A stretch of DNA of 64,000 nucleotides from G038396625 sp038396625 (GCA_038396625.1 CP121688.1:2728001-2792000); one strand, 5' to 3'; shown: positions 49,718-59,197, numbered from the stretch's first letter. Made by a program: numbers and translations. The notes: generated from the letters alone by a model not told the origin.

Positions 49718-50761
49718 GTGTTTAAATCTATTTTTCATGTTTTTCTTGTATTTATTATTTGCATCACAGCTTCTGGTATCCCTGTAGATCGTAGTACCTT
49801 CGACTTCTCGCAAAATTTTTTTACACATAAGGATAACACGTCCCATTCTATCAATTCAGAAAAATCATCTTTACAGGACCCTATACCTAAGCGGCAGATT
49901 CTCTACACTTCACTTCCTACGTATATTCCTACTGTTAATGAAACAGCAAGGGGTATGATGGGACTGACCTTATTTTTTCCAGACAAAACCAATCCCCAGG
50001 ATCTTATACCTGTAACCCGCTTTGTAAAGAATACAAGAACACCCCTTCGCACTGTAATTCATCATCTACATGAAGGTGCTTTAGGATTAACATCCCCAGT
50101 TCCCAATATTTCAAAGCTTCAGGTGCAAAACAATATGGTCATTGTACACCTGCCCGTTACATTAAATCAGTATAACGAAAATGCTCTATCTGGAAAGGTT
50201 ATCCTGCAGAGCTTAGTCTACTCCCTCACTTCTGTCTCTGGCATTGATCAAGTTAAGTTTTTGGTAGATGGCAAAGAATCTGACAATCTATTTGGTGACT
50301 ACAGCACAAAAACCATTTTTACACCTAATGATCAGCCCCGTGCCTATTTGGGCTTAAATCATAATAATAAAAGGGTTTTATTGGTTCCAAAGAAAATTGA
50401 CTCTGTTCCTACAGCACATACAATAGAAAATATGATCCATAGCTTACAAACTACAAAAATAAGCAATACCTCTTTAAACCATCTTATTGCAACGATTCCT
50501 AGTAATGTGGCCCTTATAGATTTTTCCCATAAAGGCAGTCTCTTAGAACTTAATTTCAATCAAGCTTTTTTGCAGGCTTATGTAGATAGAGCAGATTTAC
50601 AAGCTATGATGATTGACAGTATCCTACTGAGCTTTACTAGTATGAAAGATATAGAAAGCGTGCAAATTCTTGTAGACAATCAGCCTGTGCAATCCTTAGG
50701 CAATATAGATCTATCTGTTCCCCTTAACAAACCAAAATTTACAAATCCTGAAAGTAGCTAA
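49718..50761 (+). CDS. GerM-domain exported protein (spore/germination related)
   Basis: The 347-residue protein has an N-terminal signal/anchor (MFKSIFHVFLVFIICITASG), then two GerM domains: about 75-200 (LTLFFPD...VKFLVDGK) and about 215-340 (VLLVPKK...VQILVDNQPV). GerM domains occur in sporulation and germination proteins and carry ligand-binding roles not yet defined. I use GTG 49718, 7 bases after AGGAG. A GTG at 49676 would read through that site. It points away from rlmD and towards iolG. It suggests that the host forms spores. There is no lipobox. Confidence 0.82.
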   Translation: MFKSIFHVFLVFIICITASGIPVDRSTFDFSQNFFTHKDNTSHSINSEKSSLQDPIPKRQILYTSLPTYIPTVNETARGMMGLTLFFPDKTNPQDLIPVTRFVKNTRTPLRTVIHHLHEGALGLTSPVPNISKLQVQNNMVIVHLPVTLNQYNENALSGKVILQSLVYSLTSVSGIDQVKFLVDGKESDNLFGDYSTKTIFTPNDQPRAYLGLNHNNKRVLLVPKKIDSVPTAHTIENMIHSLQTTKISNTSLNHLIATIPSNVALIDFSHKGSLLELNFNQAFLQAYVDRADLQAMMIDSILLSFTSMKDIESVQILVDNQPVQSLGNIDLSVPLNKPKFTNPESS

Positions 50762-50780
50762 AAAATGCTTGGTTTTATGG

Positions 50781-50807
50781 CAAAAAAATGGGCGCCCACT
50801 TTTTGCA
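50781..50807 (+). terminator. Terminator hairpin after the GerM gene
   Basis: GCAAAAA (50781-50787) and TTTTTGC (50801-50807) flank the palindrome TGGGCGCCCA (50790-50799), giving one long hairpin with a T-rich 3' arm 20 bases past the GerM stop. Confidence 0.68.
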
Positions 50808-50960
50808 TGACGCCATTCAAGATAATATGTAGAATCAGTTACTACCTAATATTACATTGTACCATTATAGATTATTATACATAATTTTCAATTTTATACC
50901 AAGAATATTTATGTTAAAAATATATTTCATTATTTTTACTATATTTACATTCTATTAAAC

Positions 50961-51002
50961 AAAAGTGCCGATTTTAATATTCTATTAAGTATCGGCACTT
51001 TT
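50961..51002. terminator. Bidirectional terminator between GerM gene and iolG
   Basis: AAAAGTGCCGAT (50961-50972) pairs perfectly with ATCGGCACTTTT (50991-51002), and an inner stem TTAATA/TATTAA (50974-50979, 50983-50988) continues the hairpin. T runs follow on both strands. It lies 7 bases past the iolG stop and ends the inositol cluster. Confidence 0.87.
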
Positions 51003-51008
51003 TTCTTA

Positions 51009-52019
51009 CTAAGCTTTTATTTTAATCGGTCTTCCTTCCTCTACAGATTTTTTTGCAGCTAATCCAATCAATACTGGTTTTAATCCATCAATTCCTGTTA
51101 CAGGTACTTCCTTATTATTGACTACTGCATCCATGAAATCCTTCATCTCATCTACAAAAGATTCCATATATCTCTCTAGGAAGAAATATTTTGGTTTGTC
51201 GCTGAATACCCCTTCTTCTGTGCTGAGTATAGCAGAAGTTGGTGTATCATTTGAAACTTCTACTTTTCCTTTTGAACCAAATACTTCTACTCTTTGATCA
51301 TAGCCATAAGCTGCTTTTCTACTATTATCGATTACGCAAATCGTACCATCTTCAAATTTCAAGGTAATCACAGCGGTATCCACATCTCCAGCTTCACCAA
51401 TAGCAGGATCCACTCGTACAGCAGCAGATACATATACTTCTTCTACTTCACTCCCTACTAAATATCTTGCCATATCAAAATCATGAATGGTCATATCTAG
51501 GAATATACCTCCTGAAACCTTCACATATTCTGCTGGTGGTGGTGCAGGGTCTCTTGATGTAATCTTAACAATGTGTAAGTCCCCTATTTTATTGGCTTCA
51601 ATAAGCTCTTTTACTTTTCTAAAGTTGTGGTCAAATCTTCGATTAAAACCAACCTGGAATTTTACACCTGCTTCTTTTACTGCTGCTAAAACTGCCTCCA
51701 CTTTCTCCACTGATAAATCTACTGGCTTTTCGCAGAAAATATGCTTTCCAGCCTTGGCTGCTTCAATAGAGATTTGTGCATGGGTGTCGGTGGAAGAGCA
51801 AATCAATACCGCATCAATTTCAGGGTCATTTATAATTTCCTTATAGTCTTGTGTAACATTAGGGATACCCATTTTCTCTGCCCATTCTTTAGCAGGCTCA
51901 AAATACACATCAGATATAGCTTTAATTTCTACTTCAGGAATATGATACATGATGCTCTGAGAATGTAATTTACCAATTCTTCCAGCACCGATAATCCCTA
52001 CCTTTACTTTTTTTGTCAT
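51009..52019 (-). CDS. iolG: Inositol 2-dehydrogenase
   Basis: IolG oxidises myo-inositol at C2 to 2-keto-myo-inositol with NAD, the first pathway step. The 336-residue Gfo/Idh/MocA protein has the NAD motif VGIIGAGRIGKLHSQ at 6-20, the catalytic lysine in ICEKPVDLS-type motif (HIFCEKPVDLS, about 90-100), and the GGIFLDMTIHDFDMARYL segment with its conserved histidine (about 165-185). I place the start at ATG 52019, 8 bases after GAGGGG. It is the last gene of the cluster. A second protein of the same family is encoded at 62952-63974; which one acts on myo- and which on scyllo-inositol cannot be told. Confidence 0.9.
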   Translation of the reverse strand: MTKKVKVGIIGAGRIGKLHSQSIMYHIPEVEIKAISDVYFEPAKEWAEKMGIPNVTQDYKEIINDPEIDAVLICSSTDTHAQISIEAAKAGKHIFCEKPVDLSVEKVEAVLAAVKEAGVKFQVGFNRRFDHNFRKVKELIEANKIGDLHIVKITSRDPAPPPAEYVKVSGGIFLDMTIHDFDMARYLVGSEVEEVYVSAAVRVDPAIGEAGDVDTAVITLKFEDGTICVIDNSRKAAYGYDQRVEVFGSKGKVEVSNDTPTSAILSTEEGVFSDKPKYFFLERYMESFVDEMKDFMDAVVNNKEVPVTGIDGLKPVLIGLAAKKSVEEGRPIKIKA

Positions 52020-52064
52020 ACTCATGTCCCCTCTTTTATTATATTTTTCTAACAATGTCTTTGA

Positions 52065-52964
52065 TTAAAGGCCTGTATGGGCTGCAATAAATTTCCTTGC
52101 TTTGATGGCATATTCCAATGGATTTGCCTTGGCAGGGTCCTGCTCTGCTTCTACCACCATCCAACCTTCATATCCTATCTTATCCAATACCTCAAAGGTA
52201 TGATCAAAGGCAATAACCCCGTCTCCTGGTACAGTAAATACCCCTTCCTTTACTCCTTTCAAAAAGCACCATTTTTCTTCTTTTACCTTTTTTAAGATCT
52301 CTGGACGAATATCTTTTAGATGCACGTGTACAATTCTCTCAGCATATTTATCGATTAGTTGATCTACAGCTTCTTGTGTTCCTTCAGAAAAATACATATG
52401 CCCTGTGTCAAATAAAAGATATACATCTTGATTCGTCAGCGTCATAAACTTATCTACTTCTTCAGGTGTTTGGATACCTGTTCCCATGTGGTGATGTAGG
52501 GATACCTTCATCCCTTTTTCTGCTGCCAGTACAGCTAATCGATTCATGCCTTTCGCTAATTTTTTCCATTCTTCTTCGGTAAATATGGGCTTTTCGTCAA
52601 AGATTGGTTTATCTAATCCTTGAATACTATGACCTTGCTCAGAGCACCCAATCACTTTTGCACCCATTTCATATAAAAAATCTCTATGTTTGATAAAGAC
52701 TTCAATTGTTTCTCCCTCAGGCTTTGTTGTGAAAAATGTGCTAAACCATGCATTACAAATTTGAACACCTCTTAAATCTAGGGCTTTTTTTAATTCTCTT
52801 GTATCTTTGGGGTATTTGTTGCCCACTTCACTTCCAGTAAATCCTGCCAATGCCATTTCACTTACACATTGTTCAAAAGTGTTTTCCTTGCCCAAGTCTG
52901 GTAAATCATCGTTGGTCCAAGCAATTGGTGCAATCCCTAGTTTTACTTTTTCTTTGTTTAACAT
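52065..52964 (-). CDS. iolE: Inosose dehydratase (2-keto-myo-inositol dehydratase)
   Basis: IolE removes water from 2-keto-myo-inositol to give 3D-(3,5/4)-trihydroxycyclohexane-1,2-dione. The 299-residue protein is a xylose-isomerase-like TIM barrel. It opens KVKLGIAPIAWTNDDLPDLG, typical of IolE, and has metal-binding segments VSLHHHMGTGIQTPEEVD and LFDTGHMYFSEGTQ and VVHVHLKDIR. I use ATG 52964, 6 bases after TGGGGG. It lies between iolD and iolG as in many Firmicute clusters. Confidence 0.94.
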   Translation of the reverse strand: MLNKEKVKLGIAPIAWTNDDLPDLGKENTFEQCVSEMALAGFTGSEVGNKYPKDTRELKKALDLRGVQICNAWFSTFFTTKPEGETIEVFIKHRDFLYEMGAKVIGCSEQGHSIQGLDKPIFDEKPIFTEEEWKKLAKGMNRLAVLAAEKGMKVSLHHHMGTGIQTPEEVDKFMTLTNQDVYLLFDTGHMYFSEGTQEAVDQLIDKYAERIVHVHLKDIRPEILKKVKEEKWCFLKGVKEGVFTVPGDGVIAFDHTFEVLDKIGYEGWMVVEAEQDPAKANPLEYAIKARKFIAAHTGL

Positions 52965-53041
52965 CTTCATCCCCCACATTCTCTGATTTACAATGCTTTT
53001 TACTAGATTCATTGTGCTTTAATCAATACAACACATATATA

Positions 53042-54976
53042 CTAATATTTTCTTGCTTTTTCCACCGCTGCCTTCATGTCTTCATAGGCTTGCTGTACCC
53101 CTTTTGTTTCAGACACCGCTGCCGTTCCTACTCTCCACCAGCTTTCATATCCACCTGTCATTGTTTTGGGCAGCACTTTGATATCAATAAGCGTCGATAC
53201 AGTTTGTTTCTTGGTATCTATTATGGCATCTCTTAATTCTTCAATGGTTTTTACTGTGTAGGTTTTCACCCCATAGCCTGCTGCACTCTTTGCATAATCA
53301 ATAGATAACATCTCTCCATCTAATCGACCTGTTTTTTCATTTCTGAATCTAAATTCTGTTCCAAAACTCTCTATCCCTTGGGACATCTGTAAATTATTGA
53401 TACATCCAAAGGCCATATTGTCAAAGAGCACTACATTAATTTTCTTTTTTTCTTGGATACTGGTGATAAGTTCTGAATGAAGCATCAAATAGCTTCCATC
53501 ACCTACAAGCGCATATACTTCTTGATCTGGAGCTGCCAATTTTACACCTAGTGCCCCTGAAATTTCATAACCCATACAGGAGTATCCATACTCCATGTGA
53601 TAGGTATTGGATTTTTTCGGACACCATACTCTCTGAAGATCTCCTGGTAAGCTTCCTGACGCACCCACCACAACAGCATCTTCATCTAATAGTTGCTCTA
53701 ATTCACCTAATACATTTGTTTGCGTTAAGCATGAACCGGTGTTTTCATAGAACTCAGCTAAAACATGATCAATATGTCCTGAAATTTCAGGCTTAAACCC
53801 ATCTTGGTTATACGCTGTATGAAACAATCTATTCAGTTCCTTTTCCCAAGCTGCTTTTGCTTCGTAAATTTCATCTTTATAGCCTGATCGATAACCTTCC
53901 TTCTCTAAAGCCAGCCTAAGTGTATCAAGGCCAACTTTTGCATCCGCCACAATCTTTATCCCATCTAGTTTATACGCATGAAATTCTGATATATTGATAT
54001 TTAAGAATTCCACATTAGGATTTTGAAACAAACTCTTAGACGCCGTTGTAAAATCTGTAAATCTCGTGCCAACACCAATCACTAAATCTACATCCTTGGC
54101 AATCAGATTTGCTGCTAAGTTTCCGGTAACACCTATTCCACCTAGATTTAATGAATGCTGTCCTTCAATAGCACTTTTTCCTGCTTGGGTTTCTCCAAAT
54201 GGAATGTTGAAAGTCTCTGCAAATAATTTTAGTGTCTCAGCAGCTTCTGAATACCTTACGCCTCCCCCGCAAACAATGATTGGCTTTTGCTTTTTCTTCA
54301 CTAATGCGACTGCATCTTTTATGGCTTCAATAGTAGCAAGTCTTCTCTCAATTCGATGTACACGCTTTTGAAAGAAATAATCTGGATAATCATAGGCTTC
54401 ACCTTGTACATCCTGAGGTAGTGCAATGGTTACAGCTCCTGTATTTGCTGGGTCTGTTAGGACTCTCATGGCATTAATCATAGCCGTCATCAATTGCTCT
54501 GGTCTACTGATTCGATCCCAATATTTGCTTACTGCTTTAAATGCATCATTGGTACTAATGGTCAAATCATGCAATTGTTCAACCTGCTGGAGCACTGGGT
54601 CTGGCTGGCGTGTAGCAAAGGTATCTCCTGGTAAAAGCAGTACAGGAATATTATTCGCTGTAGCTGTCGCAGCAGCTGTAACCATATTTGCAGCCCCTGG
54701 TCCCACAGAAGATGTGGCTGCATAGATTTGTTTTCTATGTTTTTGCTTGGCGAAGGCAATAGCAGCATGAGCCATTCCCTGTTCATTTCGACCTTGATGC
54801 ACGATTAAGTCTCCTAGATCCTGTGCTAGTGCCTGACCAAGCCCCACAACATTTCCATGCCCGAAAATAGTAAAAATTCCTTTAACAAATTTCGTCTCTT
54901 TTCCGTCAAATTCGATATATTGATTGTCAAGAAACTTTACCAGCGCCTGAGCCATTGTCATTCTTATTGTTTTCAT
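53042..54976 (-). CDS. iolD: 3D-(3,5/4)-trihydroxycyclohexane-1,2-dione acylhydrolase (ring-opening)
   Basis: IolD is a thiamine-diphosphate enzyme that opens the inositol ring, giving 5-deoxy-D-glucuronate. The 644-residue chain has the three ThDP-family domains: an N-terminal PYR domain with the Glu of the GRNEQGMAHAAIAFAK motif (about 60-75), a central domain, and a C-terminal PP domain with GDGSYLM and the matching Asn in DNMAFGCINN (about 490-525). The start has AAGGAGG 9 bases upstream. Its size equals the family's. Confidence 0.95.
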   Translation of the reverse strand: MKTIRMTMAQALVKFLDNQYIEFDGKETKFVKGIFTIFGHGNVVGLGQALAQDLGDLIVHQGRNEQGMAHAAIAFAKQKHRKQIYAATSSVGPGAANMVTAAATATANNIPVLLLPGDTFATRQPDPVLQQVEQLHDLTISTNDAFKAVSKYWDRISRPEQLMTAMINAMRVLTDPANTGAVTIALPQDVQGEAYDYPDYFFQKRVHRIERRLATIEAIKDAVALVKKKQKPIIVCGGGVRYSEAAETLKLFAETFNIPFGETQAGKSAIEGQHSLNLGGIGVTGNLAANLIAKDVDLVIGVGTRFTDFTTASKSLFQNPNVEFLNINISEFHAYKLDGIKIVADAKVGLDTLRLALEKEGYRSGYKDEIYEAKAAWEKELNRLFHTAYNQDGFKPEISGHIDHVLAEFYENTGSCLTQTNVLGELEQLLDEDAVVVGASGSLPGDLQRVWCPKKSNTYHMEYGYSCMGYEISGALGVKLAAPDQEVYALVGDGSYLMLHSELITSIQEKKKINVVLFDNMAFGCINNLQMSQGIESFGTEFRFRNEKTGRLDGEMLSIDYAKSAAGYGVKTYTVKTIEELRDAIIDTKKQTVSTLIDIKVLPKTMTGGYESWWRVGTAAVSETKGVQQAYEDMKAAVEKARKY

Positions 54977-55011
54977 TGATGGTGACCTCCTTAAATTTTT
55001 CTATCCATGAT

Positions 55012-55803
55012 TTACTTAGCAGGCCATATCTTTGCGTCTTTATCTAATAACCATTTATGTTCATCTACAAAAATACGTTCATCAAAACGGCTGTCCTCTA
55101 AATGACGAATCATCCAAAGATAATACATCGCATAGCCTGGAGCTGTGGTTTGGGGATGTACCAAACCTCCTGGAATCGCCACTGTATCTCTATGCATTAC
55201 TTTATATACATCCTCTCCAACCATTGAAAGACCGTAACCTTGCTGTGGCCAGAAACGATAATGATATATTTCCGGCTGTGGATGGTGATGCGGTGGGTAA
55301 CTAGAGTATTTTCCAGGGTGATTAATGACTTCTCCTATAACTAAATTCGCATCCGGTGCATTTGTATCATCAAAGATTGTCCTTACAGTTCTTGTGGCTG
55401 TTTCATTGAGGGTTCCTGCACCAAATTGTTCGCTTCTGCATTCTTCTTGGGTATAAAGTTTCGCTGGGAAGCTTTTTTCGTTATCTGTTTTTGCCACAGC
55501 GATTTCTACATCATTTTTTAAAGCAGTAATTTTTATTTGTGTATCCTTAGGTACATGCAAACACCAAGGTCCTTCCGCAAAGCAGTCACTTCGTTTGGCT
55601 TCTACCCTATTTTCCTCCCATTCAAAGATGATCTCTCCTTGCATCAGCAAATAGGCTCTTTCTAAATTTTCATGATTGATCTCTTCTTCATCTTGATTTA
55701 GTTTTAAAATGCCAAAATCCATCAGCATGCTGCTATGTTTACCCTTCATTTCTGTGATACTATTGTAGCCATGATCAAAGGGTTCTTCTTGTCGAATTCT
55801 CAT
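55012..55803 (-). CDS. iolB: 5-deoxy-glucuronate isomerase
   Basis: IolB converts 5-deoxy-D-glucuronate to 5-dehydro-2-deoxy-D-gluconate. The 263-residue protein is a double cupin with the metal-binding segment SSYPPHHHPQPEIYHYRF (about 165-185) and a second conserved MHRDTVAIPGGLVHPQTT segment near 210-228. The start has AAAGGAG 7 bases upstream. It lies between iolJ and iolD in pathway order. Confidence 0.95.
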   Translation of the reverse strand: MRIRQEEPFDHGYNSITEMKGKHSSMLMDFGILKLNQDEEEINHENLERAYLLMQGEIIFEWEENRVEAKRSDCFAEGPWCLHVPKDTQIKITALKNDVEIAVAKTDNEKSFPAKLYTQEECRSEQFGAGTLNETATRTVRTIFDDTNAPDANLVIGEVINHPGKYSSYPPHHHPQPEIYHYRFWPQQGYGLSMVGEDVYKVMHRDTVAIPGGLVHPQTTAPGYAMYYLWMIRHLEDSRFDERIFVDEHKWLLDKDAKIWPAK

Positions 55804-55825
55804 ATCCTAACTCCTTTCCCAATCA

Positions 55826-56665
55826 TTACTTTCTACCAAGTCCTAACAGTTTCATCTTCTTTTCAGCTTCTTTTTGTACCTGATCCATAGGTTTTTGGAA
55901 GAAAGCAATTCGATCAAATTCTTTGGGATGTTCATTCATTTCTTTTCTTAATGTTTCTCCAAAAACCATCCTAAGTGCCGTACCAATATTGACTTTTCCC
56001 ACATTATAGGTAGCTAGCTTTCTTAAGTCTTCATCTTTTATTCCTGTAGAACCATGAATCACCAAAGGTACATCCGTTAATTTTTCAATCGCTTCTAATC
56101 GATCGTACTGAATGACTGCATTTTGTGTTTCCATTCTATGAAGGGTACCTATGGCTACGGCTAATGCATCTACTTTTGTTTCTTTTGCAAAAACCTCCGC
56201 TTCTTCAGGTTCTGTGTACATGGCTTTCATATTTAAAGAAGGATCACTATATCCTACAGCACCAATTTCTGCTTCTACTGAAATCCCACAAGCATGGGCA
56301 AGTTTTACAATTTCCTTTGTATTTTTAATATTTTCATTCAATGGTAATTGGGAACCGTCATACATTACAGACGTATAGCCACTCATGATGGCTTTTGCTA
56401 CCAATTCATATCCTGTAGCATGATCTAGATGAACACACACTGGTACCTTTGCATCCTTTGCAACTGCATGCAGCAGTTTTCCCAAATATTCTACGGGCAT
56501 ATGTTTGACGGCAACCTTATTGGTCATCAAGATCAAAGGGGCATTCAATGCCTCAGCTGCACGTACAACAGCAATTGCATCCTCATATCCAAATACATTA
56601 AATCCAGGAATGGCAAAATCTTGTTTTGCCACGCCCGCTAAGATTTCCTTCAGATTAACTAACAT
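55826..56665 (-). CDS. iolJ: Class II aldolase, 6-phospho-5-dehydro-2-deoxy-D-gluconate type
   Basis: IolJ cuts the phosphorylated product into dihydroxyacetone phosphate and malonate semialdehyde. The 279-residue protein is a class II (zinc) aldolase: VCVHLDHATGYE (His residues, about 78-90), VMYDGSQLPLNENI and, near the end, VIHGSTGIKDEDL and GKVNIGTAL. The related fructose-bisphosphate aldolase cannot be separated by motif alone, so the assignment rests on the cluster. I use ATG 56665, 6 bases after AGGTG. The GTG at 56674 is too close. Confidence 0.88.
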   Translation of the reverse strand: MLVNLKEILAGVAKQDFAIPGFNVFGYEDAIAVVRAAEALNAPLILMTNKVAVKHMPVEYLGKLLHAVAKDAKVPVCVHLDHATGYELVAKAIMSGYTSVMYDGSQLPLNENIKNTKEIVKLAHACGISVEAEIGAVGYSDPSLNMKAMYTEPEEAEVFAKETKVDALAVAIGTLHRMETQNAVIQYDRLEAIEKLTDVPLVIHGSTGIKDEDLRKLATYNVGKVNIGTALRMVFGETLRKEMNEHPKEFDRIAFFQKPMDQVQKEAEKKMKLLGLGRK

Positions 56666-56674
56666 CATCCTCAC

Positions 56675-58072
56675 CTATTCTTCCAGCATAAATTTGCCAA
56701 ATAATGCTTCGTCTGTTGGTTGTGTTGATAGAATTGGAGCCGACACCCAAGTAACATTGATCAGATGCTTCCACGTAATATTTTCAGAAGAGATATTGCC
56801 TCCCCATGTACCACAGCCTAAGGTTAACGTCATTGGCATACCGTTTGTCCATGCACCACTATTTGCTAAACATTGTGGCTGTCTCACCATAATACGGCTT
56901 GTTTTGGTCTGCTCAGCAAGGGCGAGAATATTGGCTTCGTTGAAAGAATGAATACCACAGGAATGCCCGCTGCCATGATAATCTGTGATCGCATTTACTT
57001 TCTCAATGGCTTCCTCAAACTCCTTATATTTAAACAAGGTTGTAACAACGGAAAGCTTCTCCCCCGAGAATGGATAGTCTGGCCCTATGCCTGATTCTTC
57101 TACCATGAAAAACTTTTTGCCTTCCGGTAGATCAATCCCCGCTTCAGCAGCAATCTTTTGAGGTGCTTGTGCAATGATTGCAGGACTCAAATGGCCGTCA
57201 ACCCACATCGCCTTCTCCAATTTTTTCTTTTCCTCAGCACTTACAAGGTAGCCTCCTTCCGATTCCATCGCTTCGATTAATGCTTCATAAATACTTTCTT
57301 GAATCACACAGGCATTTTCTGTTGAACAACTTGTAGCAAAATCAAAGGTTTTACTTCTCATAATTTTATTAGCAACATCTTTTAAGTCAGCAGTTTCATC
57401 TACAACGGTAACTGCATTTCCTTGTCCTACCCCATAAGCTGGTGTACCAGAGCTATAAGCAGCTTTTACCATACCGCCACCTCCTGTAGCCAGTACAAGG
57501 TCAGCTTGCTTCATTAGTTCTCCACTAATCTCCATCGTCGGTTCCTCAATGCCGATCACTAAATCCTCAGGTGCATCATATTTTTTTAAGGTGTCTCGAA
57601 TAATATTTACAATAAAAGTGTTTGTTTTCTTTGTTCTAGGATGGGGTGCTAAAATAATAGCGTTTCTTCCTTTAATTGCATTCATTGCCTTTAAAACTGG
57701 GGTGGCTTCTGGATTTGTGCAAGGAACTAAACCGGCAACAACACCCACGGGTTTTGCCACTTTAAAGATGCCCTTTTCCTCATCATGTTCGATGACACCT
57801 ACAGATTTTTTACCTTTCATGTCACGAAGACCACCTCTAATTTTGGTCATAAGCTTTGCATATTTTCCTTCGTAATTTCCTAGTTTAGATTCTTCTACCG
57901 CAAGTTTTGCAATCTTATCAGCATTCACTTCTTTTACGATATTCCAAGCAATTGCCGTACATAAATCATCCACTTTTTCTTGTGTATAGGCATTTGCAAT
58001 TTTCTGTGCATTCCTAGCTCTTGTTATTAATCCTGCTACATAGTCTTTCGCATTGTTGTTCATTTCTGTCAT
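56675..58072 (-). CDS. CoA-acylating aldehyde dehydrogenase (in the iolA position)
   Basis: The 465-residue protein is a short, CoA-dependent aldehyde dehydrogenase of the EutE/SucD/AdhE-N type. It has VPCTNPEATPVLKAMNAIKG (about 118-135), a Gly-rich loop LATGGGGMVKAAYSSG, and the catalytic Cys in FATSCSTENACV (about 240-250). It starts with AAGGAGG. Standard iolA codes for a longer (about 485-residue) methylmalonate-semialdehyde dehydrogenase family protein, which this is not. In this position the likely substrate is malonate semialdehyde, giving a CoA thioester; sulfoacetaldehyde or succinate semialdehyde are other family substrates. Its exact role is inferred. Confidence 0.8.
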   Translation of the reverse strand: MTEMNNNAKDYVAGLITRARNAQKIANAYTQEKVDDLCTAIAWNIVKEVNADKIAKLAVEESKLGNYEGKYAKLMTKIRGGLRDMKGKKSVGVIEHDEEKGIFKVAKPVGVVAGLVPCTNPEATPVLKAMNAIKGRNAIILAPHPRTKKTNTFIVNIIRDTLKKYDAPEDLVIGIEEPTMEISGELMKQADLVLATGGGGMVKAAYSSGTPAYGVGQGNAVTVVDETADLKDVANKIMRSKTFDFATSCSTENACVIQESIYEALIEAMESEGGYLVSAEEKKKLEKAMWVDGHLSPAIIAQAPQKIAAEAGIDLPEGKKFFMVEESGIGPDYPFSGEKLSVVTTLFKYKEFEEAIEKVNAITDYHGSGHSCGIHSFNEANILALAEQTKTSRIMVRQPQCLANSGAWTNGMPMTLTLGCGTWGGNISSENITWKHLINVTWVSAPILSTQPTDEALFGKFMLEE

Positions 58073-58136
58073 TTGTAATTCCTCCTTGTAGAAATTTTAA
58101 AATGCTTCTATATTATTGTTCTCTTTTATAAAACAT

Positions 58137-58150
58137 CGCAAACGTTTGCG
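58137..58150. promoter_or_regulatory. LacI/PurR-type operator in the iolC-aldehyde dehydrogenase gap
   Basis: CGCAAACGTTTGCG is a perfect 14-bp palindrome with the LacI-family centre CG and the sequence of PurR/CcpA-like half-sites. It lies 15 bp past the iolC stop and 65 bp ahead of the next gene, so it could control an internal promoter of the downstream iol genes or act as a roadblock. Confidence 0.72.
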
Positions 58151-58165
58151 TTTTTACTTAAAAAA

Positions 58166-59170
58166 TTATTGTATTTTGCCTTTTTCACACTTATCAATAT
58201 AGGATTGAATTTCATCAGCTGTAGGCATTGCATCAGAACAGCTGTGACTAGAAATGACAATGGAAGCCGATGCTGCACCAAAGGACATAGCTCTTGAGAT
58301 ATCCCACCCTTGCATCAATCCATAAATAAATCCTGCTGCATAGGAGTCTCCTGCTCCAAAGGTTTTTACCACCTTTGCTGGATAGATCTTACCTTGGAAG
58401 CTTTCTCCATTCTTTGTATAAGCGATAGAACCCTCTTTACCATGTTTAATGACCACAATTTTTGCATGATAGCTAAACCATTTCTTTGCTGTTACATCAT
58501 CATCCTTATTTCCTGCCATAGTTAGCGCTTCCATCATATCGAATTCTTCTCTGGTTCCAATAATAACATCACATTTTTCTGCTGCCAAATTATAATAAAC
58601 ACTGGTTTCTTCCACAGATCTCCACGTATATGGACGATAGTCTATATCAAAGAATACAAGGGTATTATGTTTTTTTGCATAATCCAAGGCTAAAAATACC
58701 GCTTCACGAGATGGACTTTGGGCCAGTGCTGTACCTGAGATGAGTAATGCTTTTGCATTCTTAATATATTCTTCAGAAACATCTTTTGGTTCAAGCTTTA
58801 GATCTGATACATTGTCCCGATACATCAAAATACTACAATCCGTTGGACTCTTAATTTCTGTGAACGCCAATCCTGTTACCGTTCCCGATTGGTCAGTAAT
58901 TACACTCGATGTATCAATGCCATCCTTTTTAAGATAGTTTATAATGTATCTGCCCATCTGATCATCTGACACTCTTCCAATGAACCCTGTCTTCATTCCC
59001 AATCTCGCCATTCCTACCGCAATATTTGCTGGAGAACCTCCCAAATATTTTGTAAAGGTCATGGTTTCTTCCATAGGACGATGAATTTCATTGGCATTTA
59101 AATCTATACATAATCGACCTAATGCTATAAAATCAAGTTCTCTATCTAAATCAAACTTCAACAAATTCAT
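58166..59170 (-). CDS. iolC: 5-dehydro-2-deoxygluconokinase
   Basis: IolC phosphorylates 5-dehydro-2-deoxy-D-gluconate with ATP. The 334-residue PfkB-family kinase has the first signature near residues 43-65 (YLGGSPANIAVGMARLG), a middle segment DIDYRPYTW and the second signature with catalytic base in TFGAGDSYAAGFIYGLMQG (about 270-288). The start has GGAGGAG upstream. It is the first enzyme gene after the transport genes, 27 bases from the permease gene. Confidence 0.94.
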   Translation of the reverse strand: MNLLKFDLDRELDFIALGRLCIDLNANEIHRPMEETMTFTKYLGGSPANIAVGMARLGMKTGFIGRVSDDQMGRYIINYLKKDGIDTSSVITDQSGTVTGLAFTEIKSPTDCSILMYRDNVSDLKLEPKDVSEEYIKNAKALLISGTALAQSPSREAVFLALDYAKKHNTLVFFDIDYRPYTWRSVEETSVYYNLAAEKCDVIIGTREEFDMMEALTMAGNKDDDVTAKKWFSYHAKIVVIKHGKEGSIAYTKNGESFQGKIYPAKVVKTFGAGDSYAAGFIYGLMQGWDISRAMSFGAASASIVISSHSCSDAMPTADEIQSYIDKCEKGKIQ

Positions 59171-59197
59171 TTTTCTCCTCCTTATTGATGCTACAAA

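Noticed and set aside
58137..58150. Reading the palindrome as a CcpA cre site
   Set aside because: The core fits loosely, but the perfect CGCAAACGTTTGCG symmetry is closer to PurR/LacI-type operators than to the asymmetric cre consensus; the CcpA reading is not excluded.
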